Source of the DNA: Chloroflexota bacterium
Lineage (GTDB): Bacteria > Chloroflexota > Anaerolineae > Anaerolineales > Villigracilaceae
Reading direction: 5' to 3'
Length of the DNA stretch: 64,000 nt
NCBI GenBank assembly: GCA_016234485.1
Contig: JACRBL010000046.1
Coordinates: 62,001 to 126,000, forward strand
Shown here: piece after piece, positions 25,058-33,428 of the stretch
How the letters are laid out: each line of letters begins with the position of its first letter
How positions within the stretch are numbered: position 1 is the stretch's first letter
Program-made: the position numbers and the translations under genes
Notes under the pieces: generated by a model
Seen by the model: only the letters and a program-made list of their open reading frames with translations
What the model was told of the DNA's origin: nothing
The model's database searches: none

Positions 25058-26017
25058 TTATCGGAAGGCGTTCCCAAATACATCTGTGATCTGAAGAAGA
25101 GCAGGCGTCATTAAGATGATCAGGATCGAGGGGAAGATTAGAAGACCCATTGGGAAGATCATCTTGACTGGGGCCTTATGCGCTTCCTCTTCCGCTCGTT
25201 GACGGCGCTTCATACGCATCTGCTCGGACTGGATACGCAACACCTTGGACATGCTCACGCCCAATTGCTGGCTTTGTATCACCGCGGCCACAAAACTGGT
25301 CATCTCGTTGATCCCCAGACGCTCTGACATATCGCGCAAAGCCTCGCGCTGGAGTTTGCCAAGTTGAATTTCACGGATGACGCGCGCGAAGGCGAGCGAA
25401 AGCTGGTTTTCCCATTTTTCGCTCACTTTCGACATGGCCGAGTCGAAGCTCAAACCGGCTTCCACGCAGATGGTCAGCAGGTCGAGCGCGTCTGGCATGG
25501 CCTTGCGGATTTCCTTTTGCCGGGCTTGAATTTTGCTGGTTAACCAGAGTTGCGGGAAGGCAAATCCAAGCAAGCCAAAGACAAGCAGAACCATGAACAT
25601 CGTGCCAAACGACCAAGGTTTGGGAGCCAGGCGGGCAATGATCAGGATAAACCCATCGAAAAAAACGGGGACGATGAAACGGGTTGCCAGAAAAGTGGAG
25701 GCTTCCAAGCGCCCCGGGTTGCCCGCTAATTCAAGTTTACGATTGGTTTCGAGCAAAACCTTTTGAGGCGTAAACCTCGCCGAAAGTTCGCCGAGTCGCC
25801 GCATGAAAGGAACGATGACGCGCTCGCTGAACGGCTGGGAAAGTTCGATCTGCTCGAGGGAGACCAACTCGCCGCGCTCGCTAAACTCAGCCAGGCGCGC
25901 CATCAACGGATCGTCATTTTCGTCCTGTTGCCTCATGGCGCGATTGCCCACGATCACCATATAAATGGCTCCGCCAACGACAAGAAACGCTAGAAAAATT
26001 CCGATTACCCATTGCAT
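25058..26017 (-). CDS. tadC: Tad pilus inner-membrane protein TadC
   Basis: A 319-aa T2SSF-domain membrane protein. N-terminal helix MQWVIGIFLAFLVVGGAIYM, central T2SSF segment (ALDLLTICVEAGLSFDSAM and LAFARVIREIQLG) and a final hydrophobic helix (IFPMGLLIFPSILIILMTPA). It forms the membrane platform of the Flp pilus with TadB. It starts 1 nt after the tadB stop. Order and size match canonical tadC. Confidence 0.92.
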   Translation of the reverse strand: MQWVIGIFLAFLVVGGAIYMVIVGNRAMRQQDENDDPLMARLAEFSERGELVSLEQIELSQPFSERVIVPFMRRLGELSARFTPQKVLLETNRKLELAGNPGRLEASTFLATRFIVPVFFDGFILIIARLAPKPWSFGTMFMVLLVFGLLGFAFPQLWLTSKIQARQKEIRKAMPDALDLLTICVEAGLSFDSAMSKVSEKWENQLSLAFARVIREIQLGKLQREALRDMSERLGINEMTSFVAAVIQSQQLGVSMSKVLRIQSEQMRMKRRQRAEEEAHKAPVKMIFPMGLLIFPSILIILMTPALLQITDVFGNAFR

Positions 26018-26018
26018 A

Positions 26019-26984
26019 TCACACCTCGATATCCGCGATTTTCATCATGATGAAATAGCCAATCGTGATCAGGAAACCCGCCGCCCCAAATGCGCCAAAT
26101 CCACAGAGAGGGCCTTTGAGGAAAAACGAACCCATGTATTCGGGATTGAGGAACCAAAGGAATGCGGTCAGGAAAATGGGGATCAACGCCATCGCCGTGC
26201 CAGAAGTACGCACCTGGGAAGTAAGAACGCGGATCTCGCCTTTGATACGGACGCGCTCGCGAATGGTAAACGAAATCACGTCCAAAATCTCAGAAAGATT
26301 ACCGCCGACTTCGCGTTGAACGTTGACGGCTGTAATCACGAAGTCCAGGTCATCGCTGGGAATGCGTCGAAGGAGATTATCCAGCGCGGTCTCCATCGGA
26401 ATGCCCAACTGCATTTCCTGCACCACGCGGCGGAATTCGTCTGAAATCGGGGATGGCAATTCCTTGCTCACCGCCTCCATAGCCTGCATGGTGGAATAAC
26501 CCGCCCGCAAGCCATTGACCATCAGGTTGAGCATATCGGAAAGTTGTTCGTTGAAGCGTTGAAGCCGCTTGGCTTGTTGCCGCTTGACATAAAAACCGGG
26601 CAGGAAGCCCCCGACAACGCCGCCGATCAGCGCGCTGATTCCGCCGCGCAATTCTGTTCCCCCGCCCCCCAGAAACCAGGCAACGGCGGCCGTGCCAATG
26701 ACAGCAATGACGATCAGCGCGAAATACTCGCCCACATGGAATTTCATGTCTGCACGGGCCAGTTGCCGCGCAATGCGATCGCCGTAGGACGATTTTTCAA
26801 CGCGTTTGTTGACCCAATCGGTCAGCGCGGACGCGTCGCCTTTTTTGTCCGCAGACTTTCCGTCGTCCAAATACTGCCCAAGGCGGCGTTCCACGATCGA
26901 GCGCTCACTGTTCATGGAAACGAAAATACCCACCCCAAACAATATCAAGACAAGGATGCCGCCGATGATAAGAAATGGAGTCAT
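26019..26984 (-). CDS. tadB: Tad pilus inner-membrane protein TadB
   Basis: A 321-aa T2SSF membrane protein with MNLMVNGLRAGYSTMQAMEAV and LGIPMETALDNLLRR typical of TadB, plus two hydrophobic C-terminal helices. It pairs with TadC as the membrane platform of the Tad secretion machine. It lies 3 nt after the tadA stop. Confidence 0.92.
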   Translation of the reverse strand: MTPFLIIGGILVLILFGVGIFVSMNSERSIVERRLGQYLDDGKSADKKGDASALTDWVNKRVEKSSYGDRIARQLARADMKFHVGEYFALIVIAVIGTAAVAWFLGGGGTELRGGISALIGGVVGGFLPGFYVKRQQAKRLQRFNEQLSDMLNLMVNGLRAGYSTMQAMEAVSKELPSPISDEFRRVVQEMQLGIPMETALDNLLRRIPSDDLDFVITAVNVQREVGGNLSEILDVISFTIRERVRIKGEIRVLTSQVRTSGTAMALIPIFLTAFLWFLNPEYMGSFFLKGPLCGFGAFGAAGFLITIGYFIMMKIADIEV

Positions 26985-26987
26985 GGT

Positions 26988-28442
26988 TTAGTAGCGTCGC
27001 CGCTCTCCAATTCCAAAGATGGACGGGGGCAGGTGAATGCCCGCCGCTTCAATCTGATCCATGAATTTGGGTCGCAAGCCCGTCGGGCGCAGGCGGCCAA
27101 CGATTTTTCCGTTTTCGATTCCGCTTTGCTCAAAGACGAAGATGTCGGTCATGGTAATCACGTCGCCTTCCATGCCGCTTACTTCGGTGATGTACACAAC
27201 CTTGCGCGTGCCGTCGCGCATACGTTCCTGATGCACTACCAGGTCAATGGCGGATGAAATTTGTTCACGGATCGCGCGCGAGGGAAGGTCCATGCCCGCC
27301 ATCAATGTCATCGTTTCAAGACGGGAAAGGGTATCGCGCGGCCCGTTGGAGTGAAGCGTGGTCATCGAGCCATCGTGACCCGTGTTCATGGCCTGCAACA
27401 TGTCCAACGCGGCCTCGTCGCGGATTTCACCCACGATCACGCGATCGGGACGCATACGCAACGAGTTGATGACGAGGTGACGGATGGTAATTTCGCCGCG
27501 TCCCTCGATGTTGGGCGGGCGCGACTCCAGCGTCACAACATGCTCCTGGCGAAGTTGTAACTCTGCCGCGTTTTCAATGGTAACAATGCGTTCATCATCC
27601 GGGATGAAACTGGACAAAATATTCAACAGCGTTGTTTTACCAGAACCAGTACCGCCGGAAATAACAACATTCAGGCGGGCTTCCACACATGCCTTCAAAA
27701 ATTGCAAAGACTCGGCAGAGACCGATCCAAATTGAACCAGTTGATCCACGGTGATCGGGTTTTTGGAAAACTTACGGATGGTCAGCGTGGGCCCCACCAG
27801 CGAAATCGGCGGAATGACGGCATTCACGCGCGAGCCATCCTGCAAGCGGGCATCCACGTATGGGCTGGCCTCGTCAATGCGACGGCCAAGCGGGGCAACG
27901 ATGCGGTCAATGATTCGCATCACGTGCTCGTTGTTCTCGAACGTCACAGGCACGCGATGGATTTTACCTTTGCGCTCAATATAAATATTCTTGGCGCCGT
28001 TCACCATGATTTCGGTGATGCTTTCATCTTCCAACAACGGCTGGAGCGGGCCGAGGCCCAGAATTTCCGCGGCGATCTGTTCAAACAGACGCGCCCGCTC
28101 AGGCCGCGAAAGGACGATGTTCTCCTCGGAAAGAATCTGCTCAAAGAGATCCTGGATGGTCTTGCGGACTTCCTCGAGCCGCGAAATGTCCATCGAAGGG
28201 TCGAGCTCGGCCAACAGTCGGTTTTGGACGCGGGTCTTGAGGTCAAAATATGTCCCTGCCTGGGGCGCGGTGATGGGAGCGTTCGTGCGACGCGTCTGCA
28301 AGGACGAGAGACGCGAACTGTCCCCGCCGCCTCCTCCTGGCCCGGCTGGCGCGCCTCCCCCCGCCCCCACAGCGGGTTGCTGCGGCGACGAAGAGGATCC
28401 ACTCTGGCCTTGCTCAATTCGCTTCAAAAGAGACATTTTCAA
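26988..28442 (-). CDS. tadA: Tad pilus ATPase TadA/CpaF
   Basis: A 484-aa secretion ATPase. A disordered Gly/Pro/Ser-rich N-terminus (about residues 1-75) leads into the CpaF core: [22 protein letters not shown], Walker [16 protein letters not shown], the Asp box VTIENAAEL, and the His box region [13 protein letters not shown]. It powers assembly of Flp pilin. The Gly-rich N-terminal extension is unusually long, but the catalytic part is complete. Confidence 0.94.
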   Translation of the reverse strand: MKMSLLKRIEQGQSGSSSSPQQPAVGAGGGAPAGPGGGGGDSSRLSSLQTRRTNAPITAPQAGTYFDLKTRVQNRLLAELDPSMDISRLEEVRKTIQDLFEQILSEENIVLSRPERARLFEQIAAEILGLGPLQPLLEDESITEIMVNGAKNIYIERKGKIHRVPVTFENNEHVMRIIDRIVAPLGRRIDEASPYVDARLQDGSRVNAVIPPISLVGPTLTIRKFSKNPITVDQLVQFGSVSAESLQFLKACVEARLNVVISGGTGSGKTTLLNILSSFIPDDERIVTIENAAELQLRQEHVVTLESRPPNIEGRGEITIRHLVINSLRMRPDRVIVGEIRDEAALDMLQAMNTGHDGSMTTLHSNGPRDTLSRLETMTLMAGMDLPSRAIREQISSAIDLVVHQERMRDGTRKVVYITEVSGMEGDVITMTDIFVFEQSGIENGKIVGRLRPTGLRPKFMDQIEAAGIHLPPSIFGIGERRRY

Positions 28443-28471
28443 CTCCTAAAAAACACAGCGCAGAAAACAGG

Positions 28472-29719
28472 CTATCGTTTTGCGGTCCGTTCCACGGGTT
28501 CGGCTTCGAGAGCGGCGATTTTTCCTCGCACGCTTTCCGCCAACCCAAAAACGGCGCGTCCCACAGGTTGGGCTTTGTTGTCCATCATAAAGGGAACGCC
28601 GCGGTTGACGGCGGGGATCACCACGCGATCGTCCAGCGGAATGACCGCCGCGACTTCGTGCTTGAGGTTTTCGCCGACGCGTTCCGCAGTGATTGCGATG
28701 CGCTTGTCAAAACGGTTCATCACAAAGGCAACGCGATTACGGTCAATACGGAGGGTCTGCAAAAGATCCAGGAAAAGGCGGGCGTTCTTGATGGCGGGGA
28801 TATCCTGGGTCGTGACCAACACGATTACGTCGCTAACATCTACGGCGGCAATGGTTACGTCGCTGAGATATGGAGAGGTGTCCACCACAACGTAAGCGTA
28901 CATCTGCCGAAGATAATCAATGATCTTGAGGAATTGATCGGCAGAGACTTTATCGGCGTGTTCCGGGCGTGAGGGCGAAGCGAGGATGGCAACTCCCGAG
29001 CTCGCATGTTTCAGGAGAACGCCATCCACAATTTCGGGGTCAAGTTCATCGGCCATTGGCGCCAGGTCCGCGATCGTGTTTTTTCCCTGTTCGTTGAAAA
29101 ACACAGCCACATCGCCATATTGCAGATTGGAATCTACGATCACGACGCGCGTATCATCATTGTGCAAAGCCAGCGCCAGGTTTACCGAGATCGTGGTGCA
29201 TCCTGTGCCGCCTTTGGGGCTATACACAGTGACGATTTTGCCGCGGGTCAATCCGAACCCAACAGGGGCGGCAGACCCAAGCCCGGGGATGGCAACAGGA
29301 GCGGCCGAGCGTAGAGACGCTGTCTTTGCCCGCTCCAATCGCGCATTCTCGCCCGCGCGACGAATGGCCGAAATCAACTCGTCGCCCATCGGCGGCTTGG
29401 TGAGGAAATCCCTGGCGCCCGCGAGCATGGCGCGCCGCATGTAGTTCTGATCGCCCTGAACCGACAGGATGACTACCTGAATATGAGGCGATTTCTGGCG
29501 AATGGTTTCGGTCGCGGTGATGCCGTCCACGTCAGGCATGTTAATGTCCATCAGAACAACATCGGGATCCAACTCGAACGATTGCTGAATGCCCTCTCTG
29601 CCCGAACGCGCCGCGCCGACAACTTCAACGTCACCTTCAAACTGAAGAAGCTTTCGGACATTCTCGCGGGTTTCCGCGACATCATCCACGATCAAAACAC
29701 GAATTTTTTCGCCTGCCAT
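28472..29719 (-). CDS. tadZ: TadZ/CpaE: response-regulator receiver fused to ParA-like ATPase
   Basis: A 415-aa protein. Residues 1-125 form a REC domain with the phospho-acceptor Asp in VVLMDINMP; residues 160-400 are a MinD/ParA-like ATPase. The P-loop reads SPKGGTGCTT: the signature Lys of KGG is kept, while the Lys of the usual GKT is Cys, as in other divergent TadZ proteins. TadZ localises the Tad apparatus. The intact REC domain suggests phosphorylation control. The gene lies between tadA and cpaB. Confidence 0.9.
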   Translation of the reverse strand: MAGEKIRVLIVDDVAETRENVRKLLQFEGDVEVVGAARSGREGIQQSFELDPDVVLMDINMPDVDGITATETIRQKSPHIQVVILSVQGDQNYMRRAMLAGARDFLTKPPMGDELISAIRRAGENARLERAKTASLRSAAPVAIPGLGSAAPVGFGLTRGKIVTVYSPKGGTGCTTISVNLALALHNDDTRVVIVDSNLQYGDVAVFFNEQGKNTIADLAPMADELDPEIVDGVLLKHASSGVAILASPSRPEHADKVSADQFLKIIDYLRQMYAYVVVDTSPYLSDVTIAAVDVSDVIVLVTTQDIPAIKNARLFLDLLQTLRIDRNRVAFVMNRFDKRIAITAERVGENLKHEVAAVIPLDDRVVIPAVNRGVPFMMDNKAQPVGRAVFGLAESVRGKIAALEAEPVERTAKR

Positions 29720-29749
29720 ATTACCTGTTCGCTTTCAAGGGAAGAATTG

Positions 29750-30862
29750 TTATTGCTCAGGCGTTACCGTCACAATGTCGTTCGGGAGGAAGGGCAGGCT
29801 GAGCACATCCACGCGAGGAGTAAGCGAGTAAGCCAGTTTCACCGGGATGGTGATGTTGAATTGGCTGAGCAGGAATTGCAGAGTCGCCGACTCGGTACCA
29901 ATTCGCCCGTCATCGCCTCCGTTGCGCAGGGTCAAGTAGAGAGGCGTGTTGGTGTAGACCATATAAGTCAACACAACGGCTTCCTGCGGAGAAACGACCA
30001 ACGTGACAATATCAGGCGCGGGCGTGGATGTCGTTTGCGGCTGTTCGCCTCCCGCTTGGGGAGTGGGCGTCGCGGCATTCGAGGCAACCGATTCGACGTT
30101 GAGCGGGAAGTTCCCGAGCTTCAACACCGGAATATTCTGCATAATCATCTGGCAGACCGGGCGCGGGCGTTGAGGCTCGGAGGCCACAATGTAAATCCCC
30201 TGTTGGAAAGCCGATTCCACTTCGGTGCGTCCCTGGAATGGAGAAACTTGTGGGGCGACGCCGCTATTATTGAGCCCTACCGTGATTCCTGGCATCACAG
30301 GCGGTGGAACACCCGCAGGGCCAACTAACGCGCTGACATAATTAGGCAAAGCGCTCTGGTACGACGGGTCAACATCCACAACCAGCATACAAGCAATGAC
30401 ATTGACGTGCGCCCCATCCGCCACGCCAAAACCAACCGACGCGAGGCGCGAGGTTGGAATGGTGATGGCGGTCTGGCCCTTACCAATCACATTTGCCCAA
30501 GGAGGCCCGCTACTAATTGCTGTCCCAGACCCAGGACTGGCCTCGCCAACCAATTCTTTGAAAATCGCTTTACCCTGGGCAATATCAATCAAGGCTGTTT
30601 TGCCAAGCAAATCTGCTTTTTCGTCAACTGTAAACAGCGCCTCCACCAGGGAGGCGTCAGTCGGCGACTGTGCGAGCAAAAGGTCTTCTGAAATGACCAT
30701 TCCCTTCGCGATCGGTTGTCCGGCATAGTAGACCTGAATTGCCGTCTCTGTCGGTGTGGACGGTTGAAGCGCGGGCAATACCCTGGTCACTACAAACCAG
30801 GCTCCAACCAGGACAATCAGCAATACCAATGCTAGAACTATGAAAAGGCGTCCGCCACGCAT
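29750..30862 (-). CDS. cpaB: Flp pilus assembly protein CpaB/RcpC
   Basis: A 370-aa membrane-anchored protein. One N-terminal helix (LFIVLALVLLIVLVGAWFVV) is followed by an SAF domain (YYAGQPIAKGMVISEDLLL) and the CpaB C-terminal region (QEAVVLTYMVYTNTPLYLTLR). It belongs to the periplasmic part of the Tad system. Pro/Thr-rich spacer near residue 275 (NAATPTPQAGGEQPQTTSTP). Firm by family and by its place in the tad cluster. Confidence 0.9.
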   Translation of the reverse strand: MRGGRLFIVLALVLLIVLVGAWFVVTRVLPALQPSTPTETAIQVYYAGQPIAKGMVISEDLLLAQSPTDASLVEALFTVDEKADLLGKTALIDIAQGKAIFKELVGEASPGSGTAISSGPPWANVIGKGQTAITIPTSRLASVGFGVADGAHVNVIACMLVVDVDPSYQSALPNYVSALVGPAGVPPPVMPGITVGLNNSGVAPQVSPFQGRTEVESAFQQGIYIVASEPQRPRPVCQMIMQNIPVLKLGNFPLNVESVASNAATPTPQAGGEQPQTTSTPAPDIVTLVVSPQEAVVLTYMVYTNTPLYLTLRNGGDDGRIGTESATLQFLLSQFNITIPVKLAYSLTPRVDVLSLPFLPNDIVTVTPEQ

Positions 30863-30950
30863 AGTTTCTCCTCTCCGAATGATGCCGCCGAATACGGCGA
30901 GTTTTTTATATCATATGAATTATACAAGAAAAATTGCAATATCCTGCTGG

Positions 30951-30987
30951 TAAAAAAGTGGGACTCCATCTTGCAATGGAGTCCCAC
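30951..30987 (-). terminator. Intrinsic terminator after flp copy 1
   Basis: GTGGGACTCCAT / ATGGAGTCCCAC hairpin at 30958-30987; on the minus strand it is followed by TTTTTT. Confidence 0.9.
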
Positions 30988-31009
30988 AAGTCGTAATGGG
31001 CGAGAAAAT

Positions 31010-31165
31010 TTACACGCCAGAGAGACTATCATTGACCGTCGAGAAGACGTCGCCGATGATCGGGCCGAGCAGCATCAGGACAGCAATGACAACGATGGCA
31101 ACCAAAACAAGAATCAACGCATACTCAACCAAACCTTGACCTTTTTCCTTCGGTGCGAATAACAT
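31010..31165 (-). CDS. Flp-type pilin, copy 1
   Basis: A 51-aa pilin too short for most gene callers. The sequence begins MLFAPKEKG and continues QGLVEYALILVLVAIVV; cleavage after G9 gives a mature pilin with Glu at +5 and Tyr at +6, the Flp hallmark. It is the structural subunit of the Tad pilus. AAAGGAGGTG before the ATG is an exceptionally strong ribosome site, fitting high expression. It differs from copy 2 at three residues (A4/S, V44/I, D46/S). Confidence 0.93.
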   Translation of the reverse strand: MLFAPKEKGQGLVEYALILVLVAIVVIAVLMLLGPIIGDVFSTVNDSLSGV

Positions 31166-31220
31166 GGGGTTTCACCTCCTTTCTAGTTTGAGATTCTCCA
31201 TACCTACTGGAGTGACTCTT

Positions 31221-31226
31221 ATTATA
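31221..31226 (-). promoter_or_regulatory. -10 box for flp copy 1
   Basis: TATAAT on the minus strand about 55 nt before the flp copy 1 ATG, right after the copy 2 terminators. No good -35 is seen. Confidence 0.45.
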
Positions 31227-31231
31227 AAAGA

Positions 31232-31254
31232 TAACTGGGTTTGAAACCCAGTTA
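31232..31254 (-). terminator. Second terminator after flp copy 2
   Basis: TAACTGGGTT-TCA-AACCCAGTTA on the minus strand followed by TCTTTT. It backs up the hairpin at 31260-31288. Confidence 0.75.
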
Positions 31255-31259
31255 TAGTA

Positions 31260-31288
31260 CAAAAGAGGGACTCCCTTTCGGAAGTCCC
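31260..31288 (-). terminator. First terminator after flp copy 2
   Basis: On the minus strand GGGACTTCC-GAAA-GGGAGTCCC followed by TCTTTT; the tetraloop and T-run are typical of an intrinsic terminator. Confidence 0.85.
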
Positions 31289-31310
31289 ATCAGATCGGAC
31301 AAGCGGAGAA

Positions 31311-31466
31311 CTACACGCCAGACAGGCTGGAGTTGATCGTCGAGAAGACATCGCCGATGATCGGGCCGAGCAACATCAGGACGGCAATGACAACGATGGC
31401 AACCAAAACGAGAATCAGCGCGTACTCAACCAAGCCTTGACCTTTTTCTTTCGGTGAGAACAACAT
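31311..31466 (-). CDS. Flp-type pilin, copy 2
   Basis: A 51-aa pilin, almost identical to copy 1 (MLFSPKEKG then QGLVEYALILVLVAI; tail FSTINSSLSGV). Cleavage after G9 gives Glu5 and Tyr6 of the mature pilin. It has its own promoter (31524-31551), an AAAGGAG ribosome site and a double terminator, so the two pilins are separately expressed and insulated from the tad genes downstream. Confidence 0.93.
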   Translation of the reverse strand: MLFSPKEKGQGLVEYALILVLVAIVVIAVLMLLGPIIGDVFSTINSSLSGV

Positions 31467-31523
31467 GGGATTTTTCTCCTTTCTTCAGAATTTTGTTGAG
31501 GATTGTTCCTCAATCTTGTTTAG

Positions 31524-31551
31524 ATTATATGCCGTTCAATAGAAATGGCAA
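31524..31551 (-). promoter_or_regulatory. Promoter of flp copy 2
   Basis: Minus strand -35 TTGCCA (31551-31546), 16-nt spacer, -10 TATAAT (31529-31524). It gives a leader of about 50 nt. Confidence 0.7.
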
Positions 31552-31640
31552 GAGATGACAAGAGAGTTTCAATTACAATAATGTTAGTCTAACAATTATG
31601 CAATCAAAACAATTTTCCCATTGACAATCGCAAAAAAGAG

Positions 31641-32672
31641 TTATAAACCGCTCCGCGCTGGAACAGAAAAACTCACCCGCGTTCCCTTGCCGACCGCGCT
31701 ATCAATTTCAAACGAACCACTGAGCATCTCTGCTCTCTCTTTAATCAACTTCAGCCCAAGGCTATTGCTCTGTTCCAAAATTTCAGTATCCACGCCTTTA
31801 CCGTTATCGTCCACAGTGACGCGCACAAGTTGATCGCCCATATCCAACAATACTTTGACGGACGTCGCTTGGCTGTGGCGCGAAGCGTTGCCGATCAATT
31901 CCTGAATGGCGCGGAACATCATCACTTCAATGTAGGGTTCGAGACGGCGCTCCGCTCCAGTGACGGTAATGGCGACATCCAAACCTGCCTGCTCGCGGAA
32001 CGCGTCGGCATATTTACGGATGGTGGGAACCAGCCCCAGATCATCCAGCATCATGGGGCGCAATTCAAAGATGAAATTCCGCACCTTCTGAAATGTCCCC
32101 ATCGCCGAGACCTTCAAGCTGGAGAGTTCCTCGCGCGCCTGAACGGGATCCACTTCCAACAGGCGCATCGCGATTTCCGTCTGCAAAATAAAATTGGACA
32201 GCGCCTGCGCGGGGCCATCGTGCATTTGCCGCGAAAGCCGCTGACGTTCCGCCTCCTGCGCGTTCACCAGCATCTCCACGCTCGCCATCTGGCTCTTATT
32301 CGTGGGCGCGGCCGTCGCGCCTCCAGCCGATGCGGTGCGCTCCAAAACGGCCTTCATCCTTTCGAGATGGCTCTTATCGTTCTGCAATTTCTCCAATTGA
32401 CCACGCATCACCAGTAAACGCTGTTGTGCATCCAACGCCGAGTCGTAGGCCATACGCAATTCTTCAGGCGTGATCTTGTTGATCTGGCCTTGCGCTTGCT
32501 GAAGGTGGGCCGTAATCGCGGCGTTGCGCTGCGCGAGCTTGGTTAATTCACCCTGACTTTGCTCGATCATCAAGGTTACTTCCCGCAAAGCACGCTGGGT
32601 CTCGGTCAATTCCGTCTGCAAATCCACAGCCGCGTTATCCGAAATCGCGGTCCGAAGGTCATCCATGCTCAT
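31641..32672 (-). CDS. Cytosolic sensor histidine kinase (DegS/NarX-like HisKA_3)
   Basis: A 343-aa kinase with no membrane helix. Residues 15-125 are predicted coiled coil (ELTETQRALREVTLMIEQSQ), followed by the HisKA_3 dimerisation helix with the phospho-His in RQMHDGPAQAL and a HATPase_c domain (GNASRHSQATSV, DDNGKGVD, GKGTRVSFSVPA). It lacks PAS or GAF sensors, like DegS. It lies 3 nt after its cognate regulator and just upstream of the pilin genes, so regulation of the tad locus is a reasonable inference. Confidence 0.92.
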   Translation of the reverse strand: MSMDDLRTAISDNAAVDLQTELTETQRALREVTLMIEQSQGELTKLAQRNAAITAHLQQAQGQINKITPEELRMAYDSALDAQQRLLVMRGQLEKLQNDKSHLERMKAVLERTASAGGATAAPTNKSQMASVEMLVNAQEAERQRLSRQMHDGPAQALSNFILQTEIAMRLLEVDPVQAREELSSLKVSAMGTFQKVRNFIFELRPMMLDDLGLVPTIRKYADAFREQAGLDVAITVTGAERRLEPYIEVMMFRAIQELIGNASRHSQATSVKVLLDMGDQLVRVTVDDNGKGVDTEILEQSNSLGLKLIKERAEMLSGSFEIDSAVGKGTRVSFSVPARSGL

Positions 32673-32675
32673 TTT

Positions 32676-33383
32676 CTACTCCTGCTTCGTCGTATCTTTT
32701 AAAGTGATCCAGCCGCGCTTAAGCGCATAAACCACAGCCTGCGTCCGATCATCCACGCCGAATTTTCGCAGGATCGCCGTGATGTGATTTTTTACCGTCT
32801 GATGGCTGATATTCAACTCGGTCGCGATCTCCTTGTTGCTCATCCCTTTTACCAGCCAATTCAACACTTGCATCTCACGGTCCGAAAGCGGATGGAACGG
32901 GTTGCCCGGTTCGCTATAAGAACGCCTTGCCCCGTTGGTCTGGCTCGATAACCAGGTCTGCAATTCGGTTGAGGTAAAAGACCGCCCTGCAAAAACATAC
33001 TTGCCATTCGCCACATCGCGAATAGATTGAACGAGCCTTTCCGGATTCACATCCTTTGCCAGATACCCCGCCGCGCCCGCCAAAGCGGCAGGCACCACCT
33101 GCTCAGTTTCATCATACCCCGTCAGCAAAATCACACGCGTCGGCAATTTACTCTGCACAACCAAATGCGTCACCTGCTGGCCGTTCATCCCTGGCATGTT
33201 GATATCCATCAAAGCCACTTGCGGTTTGAGCGAGCGAATCAACTCCAGCCCATCCTCCCCGCTGGATGCCTGGGCAACCACATTCATATCTTCTTCGAGC
33301 GCGAGCGAATCAGCAACGCCCTGTCGAAACAGGGGATGGTCGTCCACAACAATGATCGAAATTTTATTCATGGCAAGTTTCAT
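32676..33383 (-). CDS. NarL/DegU-type response regulator
   Basis: A 235-aa LuxR-family response regulator. REC domain (IIVVDDHPLFRQG, phospho-Asp in ALMDINMPGMNG, conserved Lys in LAKDVNP) and LuxR HTH (LSDREMQVLNWLVKGMSNKE, TVKNHITAILRKFG). Start could be the Met at 33383 or 33371; the longer frame to 33410 is also open. It pairs with the adjacent kinase. The DNA target is unknown; the two flp promoters downstream are the nearest candidates. Confidence 0.91.
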   Translation of the reverse strand: MKLAMNKISIIVVDDHPLFRQGVADSLALEEDMNVVAQASSGEDGLELIRSLKPQVALMDINMPGMNGQQVTHLVVQSKLPTRVILLTGYDETEQVVPAALAGAAGYLAKDVNPERLVQSIRDVANGKYVFAGRSFTSTELQTWLSSQTNGARRSYSEPGNPFHPLSDREMQVLNWLVKGMSNKEIATELNISHQTVKNHITAILRKFGVDDRTQAVVYALKRGWITLKDTTKQE

Positions 33384-33428
33384 CCCAGATTCTTTTTTGG
33401 ATTTTAACACAGAATGTTTTAAGAGGCG

